Positions 23,501 to 30,511 of a stretch of DNA of 33,825 nucleotides are shown piece by piece (the stretch's first letter is position 1; the number at the start of each line of letters is the position of its first letter). The DNA is taken from contig NZ_JROM01000019.1 of the NCBI RefSeq assembly GCF_000786655.1, positions 1 to 33,825 of the forward strand, written 5' to 3'. The notes under the pieces were generated by a model. It was not told the DNA's origin. It saw only the letters and a program-made list of their open reading frames with translations, and made no database searches. The position numbers and the translations under genes were made by a program. The stretch comes from Kocuria marina (GTDB taxonomy: Bacteria; Actinomycetota; Actinomycetes; Actinomycetales; Micrococcaceae).

Positions 23501-25048
23501 CCGGATGAACTGACTCGTGCCATCGGCGCGGGTGAACTCCGCCAGGCGCGGCACATCGGCCTGCGGGGTGACGGACAGGCTGTGCGTGGTGGTGGCCTCT
23601 TTGACCACCTCGGCCACCAGCTCATCGGGCACCGTGCGCCCGATCATGGCTTCTTTCAGGTGCCGGCGGGTCTGGGCGTGGACGTGGTTCACGCTCCAGG
23701 TGGCCCGCTTCTGGGATAGCTCGTGCACCACCAAACGGGCGTGCTCGGACACGTCGATCTGGATGGCATCCGGGCCACTCGGCATCCCGGTGGCGGCCGC
23801 CCGCACGTGGGCCAGCAGGTCGCCTCCGACCGGCATGCCGACCTGCTGCCCGTACTCCTTGCCCCACTGCTCGACCAGCTCGGACAGGCGCCGGGCGGAC
23901 TTCTTCGCGGGCCGGGACTCCAGAGTGGCTTGCTGGGCCAGGGCGATCTTCTGCTTGGCATTGGGGGCATAGCCATGGCGGTCGGTGAACTCCGCGTGCA
24001 GCCGGTCCAAGGTCCCGGCAATGTCGGCCCGGCGGGAGGAGGCGTGGTGGATGGCGTCCAGGTCCACCCCGGCAATCTCATAGATCGGCTCGTTCCCACC
24101 GGCCATGCGCGGCACGGCAGCGACCCCGAGGAAAGCAGTGACCTTCTCCATCACCTTCGCGTTGTAGGTCTCCGAGGCGGCCACATTCATCCGGTACAAG
24201 GTGCGCCCGTCCAACGATGACCACTTACCGTCCGCGCCCTTGACCTTGTTGGCGATCACCACGTGATCGTGCAACTGCGGGTCCCCGGTCCGGGAGTCGT
24301 AGTGGCGGAACTGGGTGGCCACCAACCCGCCCTCGACGTCGATCTGCCGGACCCCGTTGCGGCCACGCCGGGTGTAAGTACCCTCCTGCTCCAGGAAGCT
24401 CAGAGTCTCCGCGATGGCCTCGTTGTGCGCTGTCTCGACGGCCTTCCGCGCTTCGTCTCCGCCCAGGGCCCAGAGCAGGGAGACGGACTTGGCCGGGGAG
24501 AACACCAGGTCATAACCGGCCACGGTCTGCTGCTTCGGGGTGGTCTGAGCCGTGATGAACCGCCCCAACTCCTCTTTGTCACGCACGTCGCGCCCGTGGG
24601 TCTCACGGAACAGCTGACCGCCCACCCGGCCCCGGATGACCTGCCGCTCCTGACGGGTCGGAGCCGCCCCGGTGGTGCGTTCGTGCCGGGCGATCTCCTC
24701 CTCCAGGCGGCGAGTCAGCTTCGTGTCAGCACTGGCATAGCGGTGGTACTTCTGCCCCAGGGCCACATCGGCCTCGGTGCCACCGGCGGCAAGGATACGG
24801 TCCGCGTCCGGACGGATACCCTCACCGAACAGGGCGGCCATCTGCGCCTCGGTGACCTCCCCGGACACCCCCAGCAGCGCCTCGGAGTGGGCCACCCACT
24901 GTCCCGGAGGCATGCCCTCGACGGTGTAGTAGTCGCCCAGCTCCCGGCCCTCAGCGCGCAGCTCATCAGCGGAGGCGACTTCGGAGGTGTAGTAGGAATA
25001 ACCGTCCCCAGCACTGAGCTTGTGGACGGTCATCACAGAAACAATCAT
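20519..25048 (-). CDS. traA: MobF-family relaxase-helicase (TraA/TrwC-like)
   Basis: This very large protein nicks oriT, stays bound to the 5' end and unwinds the transferred strand. The TrwC relaxase domain fills about 1-330: catalytic tyrosines in GDGYSYYTSEV (about Tyr17, 19, 20) and the metal site DPQLHDHVVIAN (His260, His262, with a His upstream in FRHYD). The RecD-like helicase follows: GPAGAGKT (585-592), VILDEVGM (656-663), GDDRQLGAIGSGG and ATVHRAQGATVD. The last 500 residues are Ala/Glu-rich and likely interact with the coupling protein. M5 (25048) is chosen because GAGG is 11-12 bases upstream; ATG 25060 has its AGG abutting the start, and M10 aligns with the usual N-terminus. It is divergent from the probable oriT and relaxosome accessory gene. 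Confidence 0.93.
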   Translation of the reverse strand: MIVSVMTVHKLSAGDGYSYYTSEVASADELRAEGRELGDYYTVEGMPPGQWVAHSEALLGVSGEVTEAQMAALFGEGIRPDADRILAAGGTEADVALGQKYHRYASADTKLTRRLEEEIARHERTTGAAPTRQERQVIRGRVGGQLFRETHGRDVRDKEELGRFITAQTTPKQQTVAGYDLVFSPAKSVSLLWALGGDEARKAVETAHNEAIAETLSFLEQEGTYTRRGRNGVRQIDVEGGLVATQFRHYDSRTGDPQLHDHVVIANKVKGADGKWSSLDGRTLYRMNVAASETYNAKVMEKVTAFLGVAAVPRMAGGNEPIYEIAGVDLDAIHHASSRRADIAGTLDRLHAEFTDRHGYAPNAKQKIALAQQATLESRPAKKSARRLSELVEQWGKEYGQQVGMPVGGDLLAHVRAAATGMPSGPDAIQIDVSEHARLVVHELSQKRATWSVNHVHAQTRRHLKEAMIGRTVPDELVAEVVKEATTTHSLSVTPQADVPRLAEFTRADGTSQFIRSDAAVFTSREVLETEHQVLAAAQRTVIPAVSAQTFDEVLAAHTGPLSEGQVALARAFATDEKLLSLGIGPAGAGKTTSLSLAANAVRATGGNVVGLAPTAAAAAVMSEDIKAQATTIDAFLIAHRTGRTGAAQLHAGDVVILDEVGMVTTPKLAELVNVAARHGAVVRAIGDDRQLGAIGSGGALRLLDNEVGATRLDAVHRFQSEGEAAASLALREPPAAGADVPWAWYLENRRVVAGDTEAMTDTALRAWITDTQAGKRSLLIATDNTTVNDLNARAQAARIATGALDATGESVVLRDGLTAHAGDVVVTRRNDRTLQLNGGRDFVKNNDVWTVEKVGADSATLRHTGHGGKITLDADYLSKHTQLGYAATVHRAQGATVDTAHAIVDSATDRAAAYVAATRGRETNQLYVALSDGQSRDQVLEAIAGAYDRNLSAHETVAAEAMRNGDVATLGEVYRETHEAAWTAKTRAMAVEVMGADKAADFTNSEAWGAVATHLHTAQQAGMDPAELLNRAVHQRGFGGAENPAAVLAWRLEHQIEAAQRVLDNTDRRPLGNLTDEHLERLAERTTAAQNPPQAEDPQWASHPYAWMPSAQLAAAKASAEAENLALPPELWESTTSLHLDWVARTMGAEQERRAGLSPEQAAVEQIARGERPRTDTGVSTGAAIAAEQQVRAVAAKAPAPAPVADGRRVSEDLAPTPLITDQQVPVQYREQLERLRTRMEERVMVRGAELAETRPEWTTALGPVPAKPTKAAEWHQVAAEVEAYRNRYNVPAHEAALIPKAHREDPVAAALVARATALHKHSALTNAAPQTPEQIRRTVDEAHVAERVRTTPAPAQEAVESLRATRAEAADPLPAPQAREAAVTEAATTPVAEETRRVLTREELIAHVVAQHRAQTQQATPTTDAAAPHEPVSPTPAAQQKEPTVSENSEQPRKQTSGPAWHAQHAQVAKRIKAANRTEQKANRQEDQATATRRAADSARRDSGRSL

Positions 25049-25117
25049 GCGCTTTTTCATCCTCGTTTATCAATGATGCATGAGGTGTGACGGTCTGGCC
25101 GGGCGTGAAGGACCGAT

Positions 25118-25174
25118 GCGAGCTCGCGAGTCATCGGGTCGAAACGACCCAGAGTGTCCGTCACGGCTGTGACG
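25118..25174. repeat. Cluster of short palindromes upstream of the relaxase
   Basis: Three elements stand in a row: GCGAGCTCGC (25118-25127), GGGTCG-aaa-CGACCC (25136-25150) and CGTCAC-ggct-GTGACG (25159-25174). All are perfect. They occupy the relaxase leader and may be binding sites of the relaxosome or of a regulator of the relaxase gene. Confidence 0.55.
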
Positions 25175-25190
25175 CGGTTGTGCCCACGAG

Positions 25191-25329
25191 ACCTGGAGTG
25201 TGGGCAGGTGATGCCACAGAGCGGACGAGGAACGAGGACAGACAAAGTTGCATCAGCTGTCCACACTCCAGGTCGACTGGGTGAAAGCGCACCAGGTTGT
25301 CCACGCACGGGTTTCGGGTGGACAACCTG
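25191..25329. other. oriT: Probable origin of transfer (oriT)
   Basis: Two long inverted repeats dominate this stretch. ACCTGGAGTGTGGGCAG (25191-25207) mirrors CTGTCCACACTCCAGGT (25257-25273) with one mismatch. CAGGTTGTCCAC (25293-25304) mirrors GTGGACAACCTG (25318-25329) exactly with a 13-base loop. MobF relaxases bind a hairpin beside their nic site. The location between the divergent relaxase gene and a candidate accessory gene, in a 480-base non-coding gap, is where oriT is normally found. A further small hairpin (TCCGGT/ACCGGA, 25356-25373) follows. The nic base itself cannot be assigned. Confidence 0.6.
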
Positions 25330-25558
25330 CACGAGGTTTCGCGGGCGGTTGTGGGTCCGGTGAAGGGACCGGAGGATTGATCCCGGAGCCGGTCCACAGC
25401 CCCCGCGAAAGCTCAGGACACTGTCGCCCCCTGGGGCGCCCTTTCCGGGTGCGCCAGGCCTGCCGGCAGTGGGGCCGGCGCGAAGTAGTGGGGTTATGAC
25501 CGTTAGGGCGGTGGTGTTCAATGGATGGGAATGGTGTTGCTGATGTGAAGGAGTGGTG

Positions 25559-25978
25559 ATGGCGCAGCGGAAGAGTGCGACGAAGACCGAGGCGCGGGAA
25601 CGGGCCCGGAAGGCGGCCGCGGAGTCGATGGCTCGGGAGGAGCGGTTGCTGGAAATGGGCGAGGAGTTCTTCGTCGCTCAGGGCGAGGCCGAGCAGATCA
25701 TGGAGACGGCCGAGCAGCGCATCGCGGAGATCCGGGCCAAGGCCGAGCAGGAGGCCGCTCAGGCCAGACAGGCGCAGGCCGGTGTGGTCGTGGCCATGAA
25801 GGGGGAGCGGGTGGCGGTGGCCGATATCGCTCAGCGATTGGAGCTGTCAGCGGCCGCGGTGCGCGCTCTCTTGAAGGACAACAAGGGTGACGACCCTGCG
25901 ACGCCGAAGAATGCCGGTTCCGCCGACGTGACGGCTTCAGCCGACAGTGAGCTGGAGCGAGAGACTGTCGACGCATAG
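25559..25978 (+). CDS. Coiled-coil protein with HTH, candidate relaxosome accessory
   Basis: The product of about 139 residues is highly charged. Residues 5-75 are one long helix, rich in Ala, Glu and Arg, with coiled-coil pattern (ETAEQRIAEIRAKAEQEAAQARQ). A compact helix-turn-helix follows: VAVADIAQRLELSAAAVRALLKDN. The C-terminal tail is acidic and disordered. AAGGAG five bases upstream decides ATG 25559 over the GTG codons at 25553 and 25556. It starts just past the oriT-like repeats and points away from the relaxase, the usual place for a small DNA-binding auxiliary of the relaxase. No named family; role inferred from position. Confidence 0.65.
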   Translation: MAQRKSATKTEARERARKAAAESMAREERLLEMGEEFFVAQGEAEQIMETAEQRIAEIRAKAEQEAAQARQAQAGVVVAMKGERVAVADIAQRLELSAAAVRALLKDNKGDDPATPKNAGSADVTASADSELERETVDA

Positions 25979-26001
25979 ATTCTGTCCGGTGACTCGTCAG
26001 C

Positions 26002-26835
26002 TCACTCTGCGGCCAGGACTGTCTCGCGTGTGGTGGCCCACCGGTACTGGGTCGCCTGCAGGTCTTCGTCTGCTGGATCCCATGGACTCACGGTGAACCG
26101 GGCATCCTTGTCCTCGAGCTCACCGTCCTCGGTGAACCGCAGGCCGCTGAGGATGCCGATAACGCATTCACCGGGGTGTCGCCGAGCGTGGTGGACTTCC
26201 CCGCTGGTCACGGTCACTGACGCGCCGTTGGACTGCGTGCCTTTGGCCTCCAGGTAACGGGTCTGTCCGTTCTTGCGCGCGATGGCGTCGTAGGGGCCGT
26301 CGAAGCGGACGTCTTCGACTTCCCACCCACGATCGCGGTAGTAGGTCTCCAGGCGGGACTGGGCGGCGTCTTCCAGGGCCTTTCGCCGCTGGGGGTCCAG
26401 GACCCGCCCTTGTCCCTCGGAGTCGGGGGACAAGGGCTCATCGGTCGCCAGGACCTCATCGAGGTCCGGTGTCGGATGGTAGGTCAGCGCAGCCCGGTTT
26501 CGTGGCCGCTCGGTACCCATGAGAGCGTCGTGCACCCGATGGCCTTCGGGCAGCACGTACCCCTGGAGAGCTCGACGTCGCTGGCCGTTCTTCCAGAACT
26601 GCGGACCGACGTCCTCGACCCCGGTGATGGCGGCCACCAACACCACTTCTCCGCGCCACGAGAAGGTGGCGATCCGCTCGTCCTCGATGCGGTCCCCGAA
26701 CCGCCAGATGCCTCGGTTGTACTCCCACACCTCTTCGAGGGCCACCTTTGGAGCCCAGCCCTGCCAGGGCCGTCCCGCCCATGACTTCATTGGATCGAGA
26801 ACCTTCTTGTCGAACAGCTTGAAATTGATAGCCAT
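26002..26835 (-). CDS. DUF3883-like PD-(D/E)XK protein, possible restriction-type nuclease
   Basis: The protein is about 277 residues. The C-terminal part has a DUF3883-like core: LEDAAQSRLETYYRDRGWEVEDVRF in pattern and then YDAIARKNGQTRYLEAKGT, where Asp183, Glu196 and Lys198 fit the D...ExK arrangement of the PD-(D/E)XK nuclease fold. The N-terminal 120 residues (WEYNRGIWRFGDR, VVLVAAITGVEDVG, ALQGYVLPEGHRVHDALMG) are a second domain I do not recognise, which could be a sensor. AGGAAGG four bases before ATG 26835 favours this start over 26865. It converges with the accessory gene and lies at the beginning of the cargo region. DUF3883 proteins often belong to defence systems; activity here is inferred. 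Confidence 0.65.
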   Translation of the reverse strand: MAINFKLFDKKVLDPMKSWAGRPWQGWAPKVALEEVWEYNRGIWRFGDRIEDERIATFSWRGEVVLVAAITGVEDVGPQFWKNGQRRRALQGYVLPEGHRVHDALMGTERPRNRAALTYHPTPDLDEVLATDEPLSPDSEGQGRVLDPQRRKALEDAAQSRLETYYRDRGWEVEDVRFDGPYDAIARKNGQTRYLEAKGTQSNGASVTVTSGEVHHARRHPGECVIGILSGLRFTEDGELEDKDARFTVSPWDPADEDLQATQYRWATTRETVLAAE

Positions 26836-27005
26836 AGGACCTTCCTCAGTCTTGTCTCTCGGCACGTTTGAAGGACGTGGTGATTCTCGGCCCAGCCTTG
26901 CGAATCGGCCGGTCGCGGGGTGACGACCAGCCGGAGGTTTTTCGGTCTGTCCAGGTCTCTACCGGGGGCTGCACCCTCTGCCCTGCCACACAAGCTGAGG
27001 TCACC

Positions 27006-27653
27006 TCACGATTTCGCGGCTTGTTCCTCGGCGTCCATGGAGTTCTTCATGTCGATGAGTCGTCGCCGTAAGCGGCGCTCAAGACGGGTGATCCCGCGAG
27101 GGGTTCGCCGTGTGGGATCGAAAACCTTTTCGGCGAAGCGATAAAGCTCTGCCCAATCCGACAGCCCCATGCGGTCTGGTCGGACCCGCGTAGCCACAGT
27201 GGTGTCTTCGATGATTCTCAGCTTGAGCTGTTGTGCATAACCAGTCGCCAAGTTGGAGATAGTGCCAACCATGAGCATGGCGACGGTACCCTCGTCCTTC
27301 GAAAATCCGCTACCGGCGTTGCCAGTCGCGTTCTTCGCGGCCGGGCCAAAACCGATCTCTAGCAAGTTGTCGAGGCATCCTTGGATCCGAGGCCACAGGT
27401 GCTCGACATCCCCCGACTCCAACAGCTGCTGATCGTAGAGATTCAGCATGTCGAGTTGGCGGGCTGTGGCCCCAAGCTTGAGGGAGTAGTCAAGCCGGTC
27501 TGGCGTAGTCAGCTCTCGCCGCTTGCTAGGGCCCCATCGCCACCATCCCCATAGCGCGGCCCCGCCCCCGAGGATGATGCCCGTGGCAATCTCGACGGGC
27601 AATGTAGATGTAAGAGATTCCAGCATGCCTGGGAGGCTCGTCGTAACTTGCAC
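27006..27653 (-). CDS. Hypothetical membrane-anchored protein
   Basis: The product is about 215 residues. One hydrophobic segment, ATGIILGGGAALWGWW (about 24-39), follows a short polar N-terminus. The rest is cytosolic and helical, ending in a strongly basic run (GITRLERRLRRRLIDMK). No catalytic motif or family recognised. The start is GTG 27653; a second Met is at residue 10, and neither has a clear ribosome site. It lies between the DUF3883-like and HNH genes on the same strand, but gaps of 140 and 80 bases make co-transcription uncertain. Confidence 0.5.
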   Translation of the reverse strand: MQVTTSLPGMLESLTSTLPVEIATGIILGGGAALWGWWRWGPSKRRELTTPDRLDYSLKLGATARQLDMLNLYDQQLLESGDVEHLWPRIQGCLDNLLEIGFGPAAKNATGNAGSGFSKDEGTVAMLMVGTISNLATGYAQQLKLRIIEDTTVATRVRPDRMGLSDWAELYRFAEKVFDPTRRTPRGITRLERRLRRRLIDMKNSMDAEEQAAKS

Positions 27654-27732
27654 GGTCGGGAGTCTATGGGGCGATGGGGCAGGAGCAACGGATCAGAGAA
27701 GAGACCTCACCGAGCTGAAGACAGGACAGGCC

Positions 27733-28215
27733 CTAGAACAGGGTGGGGTGGTCGGGGTCGATGCCGTGCACCAGTTCGCGCACCAGCTCCTCATCCCAGC
27801 CGTGGGTCTTGAGCTCCTCACGCAGCTGCCGGGACCGGGCGGAGCGCTCGGTGCGGGAGAGCCGGCGCCATCGGGCCGCCGTGGCCGAGGGCATCCTGCC
27901 TTTCATCGCCCGGTCGGCCATGTTGTCCGAGCGAGTGCCCAGCAACAGGTGCGTGGAGGGGTCCAGGGAGGCGTGCACGCACAGCGGCACGTCGCACCAG
28001 TGCAACGCGGTCAACCCCTCGATTGCCCCCAGTCCGCCGTGCACGATGGCCAGGGCGAAGCGGTGGGCGGCCACAGCCCGCTGACCGCCGGCGGTGTTGA
28101 TCCAGAACCGGCCGTAGCCGTCGTCGCTGATCGCCCCCAACCATAGCCAGCACGAGTCGGGCTCCGGTCCTTTCAGGACGTGGGAGTAGAAGCGTTCAAC
28201 GTCGGATGACTGCAC
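27733..28215 (-). CDS. HNH endonuclease-like protein
   Basis: The 160-residue protein has the layout of homing-type HNH nucleases: CWLWLGAISDDGYGRFWI, then AAHRFALAIVHG, then ALHWCDVPLCVHASLDPSTHLLLG in pattern and SDNMADRAMKGR. The zinc or metal residues HxCD..xC and the Asn in DNM are present, so the core looks intact. The tail is helical and charged. GTG 28215 has GGAGG six bases upstream and lies inside the preceding membrane-protein gene, so the two are translationally coupled. It may be a mobile nuclease or cargo of the adjacent resolvase element. Confidence 0.72.
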   Translation of the reverse strand: MQSSDVERFYSHVLKGPEPDSCWLWLGAISDDGYGRFWINTAGGQRAVAAHRFALAIVHGGLGAIEGLTALHWCDVPLCVHASLDPSTHLLLGTRSDNMADRAMKGRMPSATAARWRRLSRTERSARSRQLREELKTHGWDEELVRELVHGIDPDHPTLF

Positions 28216-28480
28216 GGCGGGCCTCCGCTTGGTGGACCAGCAGCAGCAGCAAGCCCGTGATCAGACCACCCACTCCAATAGCCGGCCAGGTGTAGGCGTT
28301 GATGCCCACCACAGTCCACACCCAGAACAGGTACGGGGCGATGGCTACGGTGCCGGCCACACGATGTCGCAACGCCGAGGGCATCGGGATGATGCGCATC
28401 ACCCAGTGCGCTGCCGCGTGGCCGATGCGGTAGAACAGCCGCACGCACCACAGCAGGTAGAGAATCACGATGCGGGGCAT
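28196..28480 (-). CDS. Small membrane protein coupled to HNH gene
   Basis: The 94-residue protein has about three hydrophobic stretches: IVILYLLWCVRLFYRI, VAGTVAIAPYLFWVWTVVG and GVGGLITGLLLLLV. GGAGA six bases before ATG 28480 supports the start, which also overlaps the resolvase-remnant stop (TGATG). Its end overlaps the HNH start by 20 bases. No family recognised. The tight coupling suggests that it works with the HNH protein, or that both are passengers of the same element. Confidence 0.55.
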   Translation of the reverse strand: MPRIVILYLLWCVRLFYRIGHAAAHWVMRIIPMPSALRHRVAGTVAIAPYLFWVWTVVGINAYTWPAIGVGGLITGLLLLLVHQAEARRAVIRR

Positions 28481-29023
28481 CAGCGGTCTCCTCTCGGCGT
28501 GGGGACATCAGGGGTGGCAGCCAGTGCCTCGGCGCACCAGACGTCGATCTCGTCCTCGGGCAGCTCCAGACTCACATGCGCCAGGGACTTATTCTCTCCC
28601 CGCAGCACCCGGCCCACCGCCCCCTTGGATACCCTGACGCGGCGGTGGATCTTGTAATGGGACAGCCCGGCCCGGTGCAGCCGGTGAATGGCACGCACTT
28701 GCTCGGGTGTGATCGGGGATTTGCGGCCCAGCTGCACTCCGCGGGTCCGGGCGGCCTCTAGGCCGATCTGGACTCGCTCCACGATCAGCGCGCGTTGGTA
28801 TTCGGCCATGGCCACGAACACGTTGAGCTGGAACCGTCCGGCCGGGGCGGCCCGCATGAGTGCCGCTAATCTTGTCGGTGAAGACAAACGGTGCCGGCAC
28901 CCCGACCTTGATGAGCGCGCCCATCTACACGTCGAGGTTCTGGGATCTGGTGGACACTCGGGCGTAGCCGATGAGGCGACCGGTGTGACTCAATTCCGCC
29001 GTGTTGTGAACTTTTTGAGTCAT
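28480..29023 (-). pseudogene. Serine resolvase/invertase, broken
   Basis: Three pieces of one serine recombinase can be read on the minus strand. ATG 29023 opens a frame reading RLIGYARVSTRSQNLDV, with the catalytic Ser in VSTRSQ, and then meets TAG at 28925-28927, where relatives have Gln. The same frame continues as FVFTDKISGTHAGRPG. Around 28830-28860 the frame changes and jumps to GRFQLNVFVAMAEYQRALI, followed by the helix-turn-helix end (YKIHRRVRVSKGAVGRVL). The 50-60 residues normally between these blocks, holding WKLDRLGRS, are missing. So there is a nonsense codon, a frame change and an internal deletion. It cannot make an active recombinase. It marks an older transposon or integration event. 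Confidence 0.8.
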
Positions 29024-29109
29024 GGCGTTTCGATTTCTGGATTTCGAGTCGGGAATGCAGACCAAGCAGTGCGGAAAAGCCAGCGCTTAAAATCAAAACA
29101 AATTTCAAA

Positions 29110-29844
29110 ATGGGGATAGCAGTGGCACGCAAAAACAAAAAGCAAGCGGCATGGGAAAAAGAAGCGGCGAAACGAAAAAGTAAAGCCGCCTTAGCGGCTC
29201 GTACCAGGAAATTCACGGACATCCCAGAAGGCGTGTCTCCGGCGGACGCTGGCGTAACAATCAGTCGCGCCGTCACCTCTACAGAAGTCCGGATAATTAA
29301 CGAGTACTTTCACAAATATTTGACGAACGTGGGGCCCCGAGCTACCGCAGTACCTGAAAGACCGAGCGAAAACTACTCAAAAGACGCCGTTTGCTACATT
29401 GCCAAAGATCTAAACGGTTTGATCATTGGGGGAGTAAACTCAATTCCGAACGTTGCGCTGACTACAAACGTGGCACCTAAATATGCCACAAGGCACGGCT
29501 TGACACACCTAGAGGCAGTACTAACCGTCGCCCAGCGGATCCGGAGCCTCGCGCATATCGTCGTCGTTCCTGAATATCAAGATAAGGGCATTGGTTCCCT
29601 TCTGGTGAAAGCTGTGGAAAACCATGAACGAGCAGCCGGAGTTGTTGACTGGTTTGGTTTGGCTGAAGGTAATGGTCCAAAATTGCGGCGATTCTATGAA
29701 CGTCACGGATTTGAAGTACGTGATTTAATTGAGCCAGAAGAGTTTATTATTCCCGGACTGCCCAATACAGTTTTCGTCCAAGATGGAAAGGTGCACCGTT
29801 CAGGGTATGGGTTTAGGAAATCGTTCACAGAAAATAGCTGGTAA
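29110..29844 (+). CDS. GNAT-family acetyltransferase
   Basis: The C-terminal 150 residues form a GNAT domain: HIVVVPEYQDKGIGSLLVKAVE in pattern (motif A, with the QxxGxG-like DKGIGS loop that holds acetyl-CoA) and GNGPKLRRFYERHGFEVRD (motif B). A Lys/Ala-rich N-terminal helix (KNKKQAAWEKEAAKRKSKAAL) precedes it and may bind nucleic acid or ribosomes. The substrate is unknown; stand-alone GNATs modify antibiotics, amino groups or tRNA. ATG 29110 is listed; GTG 29122 behind GGGGA is also possible. The gene is markedly AT-rich and stands alone next to the broken resolvase, so it looks recently acquired. Confidence 0.75.
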   Translation: MGIAVARKNKKQAAWEKEAAKRKSKAALAARTRKFTDIPEGVSPADAGVTISRAVTSTEVRIINEYFHKYLTNVGPRATAVPERPSENYSKDAVCYIAKDLNGLIIGGVNSIPNVALTTNVAPKYATRHGLTHLEAVLTVAQRIRSLAHIVVVPEYQDKGIGSLLVKAVENHERAAGVVDWFGLAEGNGPKLRRFYERHGFEVRDLIEPEEFIIPGLPNTVFVQDGKVHRSGYGFRKSFTENSW

Positions 29845-29876
29845 GTAGCTTTTGCGGTGACGACCCTTGCTAGTGC

Positions 29877-29932
29877 AACCTACTCGTCCTAGTGACCGGC
29901 AGTGAGACGTGTGGAGGAAGGACGAGTAGGTT
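29877..29932. repeat. 14-base perfect inverted repeat (GACGAGTAG unit, copy 1)
   Basis: AACCTACTCGTCCT (29877-29890) is mirrored exactly by AGGACGAGTAGGTT (29919-29932), with 28 bases between. It follows the GNAT gene by 30 bases and may be its terminator. The shared GACGAGTAG motif reappears at 30208. Confidence 0.6.
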
Positions 29933-30198
29933 CATGCTGCGCCGGCAGGCCAGTTGCCGGGCCGCCCGCCCATCCACCTCGGGCACCCGAGCCTCAGCTC
30001 GCAATGACGCGATGCCCTTGTCGACGAAGAGCCCAGAGACACGCCTCAGGAACCATTCCGTAGCTCAGCTGTACGCGCGAATCTCGCATTTAATGAGAGA
30101 TCGCCGCGCTGGCCTGCACGGAGGAACCGGACGCCATGAAGTCTGTGACTGAGGTGCTTGGCCGTGCTCCCTGTCGTGGCTTGGCCAGGCGCCCGTAG
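29933..30198. other. Non-coding stretch between two related repeats
   Basis: No convincing gene is seen. Open frames exist on both strands but none has a recognisable motif or ribosome site. The minus-strand reading (WFLRRVSGLFVDKGIASLRAE) looks slightly protein-like and might be a gene fragment. The flanking inverted repeats share a motif, so this could be the body of a small mobile element. Confidence 0.3.
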
Positions 30199-30241
30199 GC
30201 AGGATGAGACGAGTAGTTGCAACTATTTCGACTCGTCCTGC
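30199..30241. repeat. Imperfect long hairpin (GACGAGTAG unit, copy 2)
   Basis: From GCAGGATGAGACGAG to GACTCGTCCTGC the 43 bases fold back on themselves, centred on the perfect palindrome TAGTTGCAACTA (30214-30225), with a few mismatches and one bulge. The left arm contains GACGAGTAG, the same nine bases as in the 29877-29932 repeat. It might be a terminator, recombination site or element end. Confidence 0.55.
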
Positions 30242-30504
30242 TTAAAGCGCCGATAATCCGCGTTATGTAAAGTCATGAGGACAAGCTGTCCCTTAACCCG
30301 GTGTCCATGACCGACCGGAAACTGCACAGCGGCACCCTTTGACCTCGGCTGCGCCCGCCCCAAGGGTAGCCAGACGGGATGACCTGATCGTGCGGCAGTC
30401 CCCTCCGCCACCCTGAGCAAGAGCCCATACCCATAGGGATCGTGGACGCAGCCCCTGGGACTGCCGCAAGCACGGGCAGACCTTCCCTGACCAGCTCCGA
30501 GCAC
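30223..30504 (-). CDS. Possible small protein or gene fragment
   Basis: An open frame of 93 codons ends inside the 30199-30241 hairpin. Its second half (FPVGHGHRVKGQLVLMTLHNADYRRF) reads more like real protein than the Gly/Arg-rich first half. No start signal, family or partner is seen. It may be the 3' end of a decayed gene, or chance. Confidence 0.2.
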   Translation of the reverse strand: MLGAGQGRSARACGSPRGCVHDPYGYGLLLRVAEGTAARSGHPVWLPLGRAQPRSKGAAVQFPVGHGHRVKGQLVLMTLHNADYRRFKQDESK

Positions 30505-30511
30505 GGCGACG

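Noticed and set aside
21812-23719. 635-codon plus-strand open frame inside the relaxase gene
   Set aside because: Gly/His/Val-rich shadow of the helicase region; the minus strand carries intact relaxase and helicase motifs.
25118-25373. CRISPR-like repeat array
   Set aside because: The repeats are inverted and different from each other, with no regular spacers; an oriT fits better.
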